Assembly (NCBI RefSeq): GCF_001293645.1
Contig: NZ_LBMD01000013.1
Coordinates: forward strand, 1-40,559
Direction: 5' to 3'
Origin: Bacillus sp. CHD6a
GTDB lineage: Bacteria > Bacillota > Bacilli > Bacillales > Bacillaceae_I
DNA length: 40,559 bases
The position numbers and the translations under genes are program-made. The notes under the pieces are model-generated. The model saw only the letters and a program-made list of their open reading frames with translations. It searched no databases and was not told the DNA's origin. Positions within the stretch are counted from its first letter, which is position 1, and every line of letters begins with the position of its first letter. This document shows positions 33,961-40,559 of this stretch, piece by piece.

Positions 33961-34646
33961 TGAACGAACAATCAGTCCTGTTAAATCTTTCCGAAATTAA
34001 GCAAAATATAAGAGATGCCTGCGGCCGGGCAGATCGTTCAGTAGAAGAGGTAAAGATTATTGCTGTTACAAAATATGTATCAACAGAGCGGGCTCAAGAG
34101 GCTGTTACAGCAGGTGTAGCGCATCTTGGGGAAAATCGTGATGATGGTTTTCTAAAAAAATGGGATGCGATATCTAAACAAGCAACGTGGCATTTCATCG
34201 GCACTTTACAAACTAAGAAAGTAAAAAATATCATTGATAAAGTGGATTATATTCACTCCTTGGACCGCAAATCCCTAGCAGAAGAAATACATAAAAGGGC
34301 AGAAAAAATCATTAAATGCTTTGTTCAAGTAAACGTGTCAGGAGAAGATTCAAAACACGGGCTAAAGCCGGATGAAGTTCCGGGCTTTGTAAAAACGCTG
34401 TCAGACTTCCATAACATTCAAATTGTCGGATTAATGACAATGGCTCCTTTTACAGAGGAAGAAGAAATCTTACGAAACTGCTTCCGCGGATTGAAGTCTC
34501 TTCAACAAGAAATTCAATTGATGAACCTTCCGTTTGCGCCATGTACAGAATTGTCCATGGGGATGTCCAATGACTACAAGATTGCCATTGAAGAAGGTGC
34601 AACATTCGTCCGAATCGGAAGTGCCCTTGTAGGAAACGAACAATAA
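33960..34646 (+). CDS. ylmE: YggS family pyridoxal phosphate homeostasis protein (YlmE)
   Basis: A 228-aa TIM-barrel protein of the PLPBP family. The PLP lysine lies in IIAVTKYVS (about residue 37). Other signatures are LGENRDDGFLKKW, WHFIGTLQTKK and the phosphate-binding end ELSMGMSNDYKIAIEEGATFVRIGSALVG. It has no known enzyme activity and buffers PLP. The context with sepF and ylmG is conserved across Gram-positive bacteria. It starts within the ylmD stop codon and is followed by sepF after 16 bp. Confidence 0.95.
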   Translation: MNEQSVLLNLSEIKQNIRDACGRADRSVEEVKIIAVTKYVSTERAQEAVTAGVAHLGENRDDGFLKKWDAISKQATWHFIGTLQTKKVKNIIDKVDYIHSLDRKSLAEEIHKRAEKIIKCFVQVNVSGEDSKHGLKPDEVPGFVKTLSDFHNIQIVGLMTMAPFTEEEEILRNCFRGLKSLQQEIQLMNLPFAPCTELSMGMSNDYKIAIEEGATFVRIGSALVGNEQ

Positions 34647-34662
34647 TTTGGAGGTGTAAGGT

Positions 34663-35127
34663 ATGACGATAAAATCAAAATTCAAAAGTTTTTTCGCCTT
34701 AGATGATGAAGAATATGAGTACAAAGAATCGGAAGTCTACGAGGAAGAAGAAATGGTAGAAGAGACCAGAAGAACAAGATCGGGGACTACTCAACCTGCT
34801 TCAAGACAAAATGTAGTAAGTCTGCAAAGTGTTCAGAAGACATCCAAAGTGGTTCTTTATGAACCTAGATCTTATTCGGAAGCACAAGACGTTGCCGACC
34901 ATTTAAAGAACCGCCGTGCAATCATCGTCAACTTGCAGCGGATTGACATGGATCAGGCTAAGCGAATCGTAGACTTTTTAAGTGGCACGGTATATGCGAT
35001 TGGTGGAGATATACAACGCATTGGACAGAACATTTTTTTATGCACGCCAGACAATGTGGATGTATCTGGGTCCATTTCAGAGATTATGCAGCAAGAACAG
35101 GAAGAATATACAGACAAGAGGTGGTAG
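34663..35127 (+). CDS. sepF: Cell division protein SepF
   Basis: A 154-aa protein. The N-terminal amphipathic helix ([12 protein letters not shown]) binds membrane; an acidic, Arg-containing linker (about 15-55) joins it to the C-terminal SepF domain ([47 protein letters not shown]), which forms rings and binds the FtsZ tail. It is an alternative FtsZ anchor beside FtsA. GGAGGTG precedes ATG 34663. Confidence 0.97.
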   Translation: MTIKSKFKSFFALDDEEYEYKESEVYEEEEMVEETRRTRSGTTQPASRQNVVSLQSVQKTSKVVLYEPRSYSEAQDVADHLKNRRAIIVNLQRIDMDQAKRIVDFLSGTVYAIGGDIQRIGQNIFLCTPDNVDVSGSISEIMQQEQEEYTDKRW

Positions 35128-35133
35128 ACGTTT

Positions 35134-35403
35134 ATGGTAGTATTTTTTAATTTACTTAACCAACTAGTTACTATATATACTATAGCTTTAATCATTTATA
35201 TTTTTATGTCTTGGTTTCCAGGAGCAAGGGAGTCATCCTTTGGTAGGATCTTAGGAAGAATATGTGAACCATACCTTGACATGTTTCGCCGCATCATCCC
35301 GCCACTAGGAATGATTGACATTTCTCCAATTGTCGCTATTTTCGTATTGCGATATGCGGTTTTAGGGCTTGCAGCTTTGTTTCGTATGATAGGTATATAT
35401 TAA
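35134..35403 (+). CDS. ylmG: YggT family membrane protein (YlmG)
   Basis: An 89-aa protein with two hydrophobic helices (about 5-27 and 60-85) separated by the YggT motif ([27 protein letters not shown]). The family is linked to division in other bacteria and plastids; its function is unclear. AAGAGGTGG in the end of sepF serves ATG 35134, six bases past the sepF stop. Confidence 0.93.
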   Translation: MVVFFNLLNQLVTIYTIALIIYIFMSWFPGARESSFGRILGRICEPYLDMFRRIIPPLGMIDISPIVAIFVLRYAVLGLAALFRMIGIY

Positions 35404-35478
35404 TAGTAAAAGTAGGGAATCTCGATAGAACTTTAACGGGTTTCCCTTCTTATCTTTTTGTAAGAGTAGAGTGATAGG

Positions 35479-36252
35479 ATGAGTATTTATCAACATTTTC
35501 GTCAAGAAGAGCATGATTTTATCGACCAAGTATTGGAATGGAAGGACACTGTAATTGAACAGTATGCTTCAAAACTTACGGATTTCCTTGACCCTCGTGA
35601 GCAGGAAATTGTCAAAAGTGTAGTAGGAAATAATGAGGAGGTAAAGCTTGCTTTCCATGGAGGAACAAATGGTGCCGAAAGAAAACGTGCCCTATTGTAT
35701 CCTCCCTACCTCGAACCAACTGCAGAAGATTTCCAATTAAAAGCTTATGATCTTTCTTACCCTGAAAAGTTTGTGAAAATGGAACATCGTCAAGTTCTAG
35801 GATCTTTAATGGGGATTGGACTTAAAAGAAGTAAGTTTGGGGATATTTTTTTTCACGATACCACTATTCAAGTTGTACTGAGCGCAGAAGTAAGTGCCTT
35901 TGTTGAGTTGCAGCTACAAGAAGTTGGCAAAGTCAAAGTGTCTTTAAATAAGATACCTTTTGAGTCTCTAAAATCAATCGAAACAAGCTGGGACGAAGCT
36001 TCAACGACAGCTGCTTCCTTACGTTTGGATGTTATGATAGCGTCCATCTACAATCTTTCCAGACAAAAGGCGCAATTATTGATTGGTGCTAAGAAGGTGA
36101 AGATTAACTGGAAGCTTGTCGAGCAGACATCTTTTGAATGCCAGGAAGGAGACATCCTTTCTGTAAGAGGATTTGGAAGAAGCAAATTTTTAACGGTAGA
36201 TGGAAAAACCAAGAAAGACAAATGGAGAATTATTGTAGGAAAACAAAAATAA
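35479..36252 (+). CDS. ylmH: S4-domain RNA-binding protein YlmH
   Basis: A 257-aa protein with an N-terminal RRM-like domain (about 1-170) and a C-terminal S4 RNA-binding domain (about 180-245, RLDVMIASIYNLSRQKAQLLIGAKKVKINW). B. subtilis YlmH has been tied to rescue of ribosome-stalled peptides. The start ATG 35479 has only a weak site (GAGTGATAGG), so its expression may be low. The 75 bp before it contain a small GGGAA/TTCCC stem and T-rich sequence, a possible weak attenuator. Confidence 0.93.
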   Translation: MSIYQHFRQEEHDFIDQVLEWKDTVIEQYASKLTDFLDPREQEIVKSVVGNNEEVKLAFHGGTNGAERKRALLYPPYLEPTAEDFQLKAYDLSYPEKFVKMEHRQVLGSLMGIGLKRSKFGDIFFHDTTIQVVLSAEVSAFVELQLQEVGKVKVSLNKIPFESLKSIETSWDEASTTAASLRLDVMIASIYNLSRQKAQLLIGAKKVKINWKLVEQTSFECQEGDILSVRGFGRSKFLTVDGKTKKDKWRIIVGKQK

Positions 36253-36331
36253 TTTCTTGTTTGGCAGGAAAAAAAGAGAGTATGTCGAATAATGTTATGT
36301 AACAGTAGAGATTTTAATGGAGGTGGCATCA

Positions 36332-36832
36332 ATGCCCTTAACACCACTTGATATTCATAATAAAGAGTTTAATAAGGCTTTTCGTGGCTACGATGAGGAT
36401 GAAGTAAACGAATTTCTTGATCAGGTCATCAAGGACTATGAGATGATTCTACGTGAAAAGAAGGAGCATGAGGAAAAGGTCAAAGAATTGAATGACCGAC
36501 TATCTCATTTTAACACGATTGAAGAAACATTAAATAAGTCCATTCTAGTGGCACAAGAATCCGCAGAAGATGTCAGAAGAAATGCTCAGAAAGAAGCAAA
36601 ACTGATTATCAAGGAAGCGGAAAAGAACGCAGACCGTATTATAAATGAATCATTATTGAAGTCAAGAAAGCTTCAAGTGGAAATAGATGAATTGAAGAAA
36701 CAATCAAAGATTTTCCGCAACCGTTTCAAGATGCTTGTGGAAGCGCAGCTAGAGCTGATTGACAATGATGATTGGGAACACTTGATGGAATATGAAGAAA
36801 AAGATAAAGAATTAGAAGAAAGTGGAGTATAA
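36332..36832 (+). CDS. divIVA: Cell division initiation protein DivIVA
   Basis: A 166-aa coiled-coil protein that marks curved membrane at septa and poles and recruits MinJ and others. The N-terminal lipid-binding domain is MPLTPLDIHNKEFNKAFRGY, with the exposed Phe and basic residues; two coiled-coil regions follow (about 25-60 and 85-150), with ETLNKSILVAQESAEDV as in B. subtilis (164 aa). GGAGGTGG precedes ATG 36332; an in-frame ATG at 36317 lies within that site. Its stop codon is inside an inverted repeat shared with the ileS promoter. Confidence 0.98.
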   Translation: MPLTPLDIHNKEFNKAFRGYDEDEVNEFLDQVIKDYEMILREKKEHEEKVKELNDRLSHFNTIEETLNKSILVAQESAEDVRRNAQKEAKLIIKEAEKNADRIINESLLKSRKLQVEIDELKKQSKIFRNRFKMLVEAQLELIDNDDWEHLMEYEEKDKELEESGV

Positions 36833-36864
36833 CCTTGACGATATAAGGTTATATTCAGTATAAT
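36828..36864 (+). promoter_or_regulatory. ileS promoter overlapped by an inverted repeat
   Basis: TTGACG (36835-36840), 18 bp, TATAAT (36859-36864): a good vegetative promoter. TATAACCTT (36828-36836) and AAGGTTATA (36845-36853) are a perfect 9-bp inverted repeat that spans the divIVA stop and overlaps the -35. Confidence 0.75.
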
Positions 36865-36924
36865 AACGAAACAAATCAAAGTTTTTTCATACAATAAATA
36901 CATGCACTTATTTTTATAAACTAA

Positions 36925-37180
36925 TTAAAGCGTAGATAGGGACAGTAGTTTCTCTTACCTCTTATAATAGCGAACCGGGGATGGTGAAAGCTCGGTATAA
37001 GGAGAGAAATGAAGATCACCCTAGAGCACGGGACTGAACGCTCATTGCCTCTAAGTCTTGTCGTCACATTCACGTTACGAATGCTAAAGTGGACTAAAAC
37101 TGCAACCAAGCAGTTTGTCAATTTAGGGTGGTACCACGGGAGATCCTCTCGTCCCTTTCATGGGATGAGGGGATTTTTTT
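36925..37180 (+). promoter_or_regulatory. T-box leader of ileS (isoleucine)
   Basis: The leader has the conserved T-box AGGGTGGTACCACGG (37125-37139). The probable specifier codon is ATC (37015-37017), in GAGAAATGAAGATCACC, which reads isoleucine and matches the gene downstream. Uncharged tRNA-Ile would stabilise the antiterminator and allow transcription of ileS. The Stem I base begins near 36930 (GCGTAGATAGGGACAG). Confidence 0.93.
37142..37180 (+). terminator. T-box-controlled terminator
   Basis: GATCCTCTCGTCCC (37142-37155) and GGGATGAGGGGATT (37162-37175) form a 14-bp stem with wobble pairs, followed by a run of T. It competes with the antiterminator formed by the T-box sequence. Confidence 0.92.
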
Positions 37181-37198
37181 ATTTGCTTTAAGATTTCT

Positions 37199-37309
37199 AG
37201 CTGTTGATTGTAGCACATGGCGAAGACTCCTGAGGGAGACCTCCAGGCGGAAGCCGAGAAAGTCATCAGCCCCTAGGAAAGTGAAGACCAGTTCGGAAAT
37301 CAACAGCGG
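37199..37309 (+). repeat. Dispersed repeat, copy between T-box and ileS
   Basis: A 111-bp copy with a perfect 10-bp terminal inverted repeat, GCTGTTGATT (37200-37209) / AATCAACAGC (37298-37307), the core CGAAGACTCCTGAGGG and CCCCTAGGAAAGTGAAG. It lies after the T-box terminator and 58 bp before ileS, so it is transcribed only on antitermination. Confidence 0.88.
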
Positions 37310-37367
37310 TAGTTAACAGAACCTTTATTTATGAAAAAACAATAATGAGAAAGTTGGAGGAAAGACC

Positions 37368-40136
37368 ATGGAATATAAAGATACCTTACTAATGCCTAAA
37401 ACTGAATTCCCAATGCGAGGCAACCTACCAAACCGCGAACCGCAACAACAACAAAAATGGGACGAGATGGACATCTACAAAAAAGTGCAAGAACGCACAA
37501 AAGACCGCCCCATGTACGTATTGCACGATGGGCCTCCATATGCAAACGGAGACATCCATATGGGTCACGCACTTAACAAAGTCCTTAAAGACTTCATCGT
37601 CCGCTACAAATCTATGAGTGGCTACCATTCCCCGTATGTTCCTGGCTGGGATACTCACGGATTGCCGATTGAAACAGCCCTTACAAAGAACAAAAAAGTA
37701 AAACGCAAAGAAATGTCTGTAGCAGACTTCCGTAAATTATGTGAAGAATATGCTTATGACCAAGTGGACCGTCAGCGTGAACAATTCATGCGACTTGGTG
37801 TACGAGGAGACTGGTACAATCCATATATCACACTAAAACCTGAATATGAAGCACAGCAAATCAAAGTGTTCGGAGAAATGGCGAAAAATGGACTAATCTA
37901 TAAAGGATTAAAGCCTGTTTATTGGTCTCCTTCTAGTGAATCTGCACTAGCAGAAGCGGAAATCGAATACCAAGATAAGCGTTCTCCTTCCATCTATGTA
38001 GCTTTTAAAGTAGAAGACGGAAAAGGCGTATTAGATGGATCTGAAAGCTTCATCATCTGGACGACCACTCCATGGACTATTCCTGCTAACCTTGGAATTG
38101 CTGTGCATGCTGATCTAGATTACAGTGTTGTGGAAGTAAACGGCAGCAAGTTCATCATCGCTGCAGAACTTTTGGAAACTGTATCTAGCACACTTGAGTG
38201 GGAAGATGCAAAAGTTGTGAAAACACTTAAAGGGGCAGAATTAGAGCATGTAGTGGCCAAACATCCATTGTATGACCGCACTTCATTGGTAATGCTAGGT
38301 GATCATGTAACAACAGACGCTGGAACAGGTTGTGTACACACAGCGCCAGGTCACGGGGAAGATGACTTCATCATCGGAAAGAAATATGGCCTTGATGTAT
38401 TGTGTCCGGTTGATGCAAAAGGAAATATGACGGATGAAGCACCAGGATTCGAAGGGCTTTTCTATGACGAAGCTAACAAGCCGATCACTGAAAAACTACA
38501 AGAAGCAGGAGCACTTTTAAAGCTGAACTTTATCACGCACTCCTATCCACATGACTGGCGTACGAAAAAGCCGACCATTTTCCGTGCAACAGCACAATGG
38601 TTTGCTTCCATCGATAAAATTAGAGACAGATTGCTTGAAGCAGTAGCTGAAACTAAATGGGTGCCAGCATGGGGTGAAACTCGCCTATACAACATGGTAC
38701 GTGACCGTGGAGACTGGTGTATTTCCCGTCAGCGTGCATGGGGAGTTCCAATTCCAGTGTTCTATGCAGAAAACGGACAGGAAATTATCACAGACGAAAC
38801 AATCGATCATGTATCTGCTTTGTTCAGAGAGCATGGATCTAATATCTGGTTTGAAAAAGAAGCGAAAGACTTGCTTCCAGAAGGTTTCACACATGAAGGA
38901 AGTCCAAATGGCACTTTCTTTAAAGAGATGGACATCATGGACGTATGGTTTGATTCCGGTTCATCCCATCAATCAGTTCTAGAAGAAAGAGATGACCTGC
39001 AACGTCCTGCTGACCTTTACCTGGAAGGTTCTGACCAATATCGCGGATGGTTCAACTCTTCCCTTACAACAAGTGTAGCTGTAACTGGCAAAGCTCCTTA
39101 CAAAGGAATCTTGAGTCACGGTTTCGCGCTTGATGGAGAAGGGCGCAAGATGAGTAAATCACTAGGTAACGTCGTTCTTCCTTCTAAAGTAATGAACCAA
39201 CTTGGTGCAGATATTCTTCGTCTATGGGTTGCTTCTGTTGATTATCAATCTGACGTTCGAGTGTCTGATAACATCTTAAAGCAAGTAGCTGAAGTGTACC
39301 GTAAAATCCGTAACACCTTCCGCTTCCTGCTTGGTAATCTTGCTGACTTTGATCCGACCGTAAATGCGGTAGAAATGAAGGATCTTCGTGAAGTAGACCG
39401 CTACATGATGGTCAAACTGAACAACTTAATCACGAAAGTGAAAAAGTCCTATGAAGAATATGAGTTTGCTGGTATCTATCATGCTGTTCATAACTTCTGT
39501 ACGATTGAATTGAGTTCATTCTACCTTGATTTTGCTAAAGACATCCTTTATATCGAAGGAAAAGATCAGCATGACCGCCGTGCCATCCAAACCGTTCTTT
39601 ATGAGACATTGCTTGCTCTTACTAAACTTGTGACACCAATCCTTCCTCATACAGCTGACGAAGTATGGTCACATATTGATTTTGTAAAAGAAGAAAGTGT
39701 ACAACTGGTTGATATGCCGGAAGTATTAGCCGTTGACGGTGCAGATGCAATCGAAGAAAAATGGGATAAATTCATGGCACTTCGTGATGATGTGTTAAAA
39801 GCACTGGAGGTTGCACGTAACGAAAAAGTTATCGGTAAATCCCTTGCAGCAAAAATCACATTATATCCGAATGCTGAAAATAAGGCATTACTTGACTCTA
39901 TTGAAGAAAATGTTCAGCAACTATTTATCGTTTCCGGATTGGAAATTGCTGGCGTGAAAGAAGAAGCTCCACAAACTGCGCAACAATTTGAAGGAGTAGC
40001 CATCTCCGTTACACCGGCAGAAGGCGAAACGTGTGACCGCTGCTGGGTTGTTACACCGACAGTTGGTGAAGATAAAGACCACCCAACACTTTGCGTTCGC
40101 TGTGCAACTGTAGTAAAAGAAAATTATAGTGCTTAA
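37368..40136 (+). CDS. ileS: Isoleucyl-tRNA synthetase
   Basis: A 922-aa class Ia synthetase that charges tRNA-Ile. HMGH (64-67, HIGH motif) and KMSKS (594-598) form the catalytic site; the CP1 editing domain (about 190-400, with [13 protein letters not shown] and the [18 protein letters not shown] segment) removes valine. The C-terminal zinc finger has C889xxC892 and C909xxC912. This is the standard bacterial type of B. subtilis. GGAGGAAAGACC precedes ATG 37368. It is controlled by the T-box upstream. Confidence 0.98.
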   Translation: MEYKDTLLMPKTEFPMRGNLPNREPQQQQKWDEMDIYKKVQERTKDRPMYVLHDGPPYANGDIHMGHALNKVLKDFIVRYKSMSGYHSPYVPGWDTHGLPIETALTKNKKVKRKEMSVADFRKLCEEYAYDQVDRQREQFMRLGVRGDWYNPYITLKPEYEAQQIKVFGEMAKNGLIYKGLKPVYWSPSSESALAEAEIEYQDKRSPSIYVAFKVEDGKGVLDGSESFIIWTTTPWTIPANLGIAVHADLDYSVVEVNGSKFIIAAELLETVSSTLEWEDAKVVKTLKGAELEHVVAKHPLYDRTSLVMLGDHVTTDAGTGCVHTAPGHGEDDFIIGKKYGLDVLCPVDAKGNMTDEAPGFEGLFYDEANKPITEKLQEAGALLKLNFITHSYPHDWRTKKPTIFRATAQWFASIDKIRDRLLEAVAETKWVPAWGETRLYNMVRDRGDWCISRQRAWGVPIPVFYAENGQEIITDETIDHVSALFREHGSNIWFEKEAKDLLPEGFTHEGSPNGTFFKEMDIMDVWFDSGSSHQSVLEERDDLQRPADLYLEGSDQYRGWFNSSLTTSVAVTGKAPYKGILSHGFALDGEGRKMSKSLGNVVLPSKVMNQLGADILRLWVASVDYQSDVRVSDNILKQVAEVYRKIRNTFRFLLGNLADFDPTVNAVEMKDLREVDRYMMVKLNNLITKVKKSYEEYEFAGIYHAVHNFCTIELSSFYLDFAKDILYIEGKDQHDRRAIQTVLYETLLALTKLVTPILPHTADEVWSHIDFVKEESVQLVDMPEVLAVDGADAIEEKWDKFMALRDDVLKALEVARNEKVIGKSLAAKITLYPNAENKALLDSIEENVQQLFIVSGLEIAGVKEEAPQTAQQFEGVAISVTPAEGETCDRCWVVTPTVGEDKDHPTLCVRCATVVKENYSA

Positions 40137-40150
40137 TACTTGAAGAAAGG

Positions 40151-40192
40151 ACCTGCGCTGACAACTGTTGGCGCAGGTTCTATTATTATGTT
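40151..40192 (+). terminator. Terminator-like hairpin after ileS
   Basis: A perfect 8-bp stem ACCTGCGC (40151-40158) / GCGCAGGT (40171-40178) with a 12-nt loop. The T run is poor (TCTATTATTAT), so termination may be partial. Confidence 0.6.
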
Positions 40193-40220
40193 GTGATTGA
40201 ATTTGTTGTAATGGGATTAA

Positions 40221-40559
40221 GTAGTCATACGTGTTGAATGAGGACAATGTTCCCTATAATTTAAAGGGAGAGGTAGTCATAGGTGGTGAATGAGGACAAT
40301 GTTTCCTTTATTTCAAAGGGAGAGGTAGTCATAGGTGGTGAATGAGGACAATGTTTCCTTTATTTCAAAGGGAGAGGTAGTCATAGGCCCTGAATGCGGA
40401 CAAAGTTTCCCATATTTCTAAGAGAGAGGTAGTCATAGACCCTGAATGCGGACAATGTTTCCCATATTTCAAAGGGAGAGGTAGTCATAGGCCCTGAATG
40501 AGGACAATGTTTCCCATATTTCAAAGGAAGAGGTAGTCATAGACCCCGAATGAGGACAA
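40221..40559. repeat. 52-bp tandem repeat array, 6.5 copies, cut by the window end
   Basis: GTAGTCAT begins at 40221, 40273, 40325, 40377, 40429, 40481 and 40533, giving a period of exactly 52 bp. Each unit continues with a variable GGTGGTG / GGCCCTG / GACCCTG segment, AATGAGGACAATGTTTCC and a small hairpin such as CCTTT-ATTTC-AAAGG (units 2 and 3). The sequence is unrelated at first sight to the array at 1-208, although the period is identical. No open reading frame or CRISPR spacers were seen; bases 40193-40220 between the terminator and the array hold nothing recognisable. Confidence 0.93.

Noticed and set aside
40221-40559. CRISPR array
   Set aside because: Units are nearly identical over the whole 52 bp, with no separate repeat and spacer parts, and no cas gene is near.
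1-40559. tRNA, rRNA or prophage genes
   Set aside because: I saw no cloverleaf-like sequence, rRNA segment, integrase or phage structural gene in the window.

Overview
This window looks like a Bacillaceae chromosome: low GC, endospore-forming, with meso-DAP peptidoglycan and bacillithiol. The support is the gene order ylbO-ylbP-panE-bshC-mraZ-rsmH-ftsL-pbpB-spoVD-murE-mraY-murD-spoVE-murB-divIB-ylxW-ylxX-sbp-ftsA-ftsZ-spoIIGA-sigE-sigG-ylmCDE-sepF-ylmGH-divIVA-ileS, which follows Bacillus subtilis closely. MurE carries the DNPR (meso-DAP) motif, and sporulation genes (spoVD, spoVE, spoIIGA, sigE, sigG) are interleaved with division genes. I cannot name the species from the sequence alone.

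Layout. Bases 1-208 are a 52-bp tandem repeat. Bases 346-3120 hold a crotonase-fold protein, a YlbO/RsfA-type regulator, a DCC-family (DUF393) protein and a YlbP-type acetyltransferase on the minus strand. Bases 3338-6509 are a three-gene biotin-dependent acyl-CoA carboxylase operon (biotin carboxylase, 70-aa biotin carrier, carboxyltransferase) with candidate CcpA sites upstream. Then come panE, a DUF3397 membrane protein and bshC. The division and cell wall (dcw) cluster runs from 10032 to 29242, the sporulation sigma cassette from 29976 to 32594, and the ylm/sepF/divIVA division block from 32765 to 36832. A T-box-controlled ileS follows. A second 52-bp tandem array, of unrelated sequence, fills 40221 to the end.

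How the genes work together. MraZ probably regulates its own operon through 10-bp-spaced GTGG boxes. RsmH matures 16S rRNA. FtsL, DivIB and PBP2B form the late divisome core. MurE, MurD, MurB and MraY make lipid I. SpoVD and SpoVE make spore cortex. FtsA and SepF anchor FtsZ, and DivIVA marks the poles. SpoIIGA cleaves pro-sigma-E, and sigma-G takes over in the forespore.

Most unusual points: (1) murG is missing from its usual slot between spoVE and murB and is replaced by about 680 bp without a gene. (2) A family of roughly 100-190-bp dispersed repeats sits in five or six dcw and ileS intergenic gaps, always with the same orientation for complete copies and with arms that partly covary, including between ftsA and ftsZ and between the T-box terminator and ileS. 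(3) Several terminators split the cluster into short transcription units. (4) The window is flanked by two tandem arrays of identical 52-bp period. (5) The crotonase has Gln at the second catalytic Glu position. (6) The spoIIGA promoter has a stretched spacer. (7) The sigG ribosome-binding site is buried in a long hairpin.
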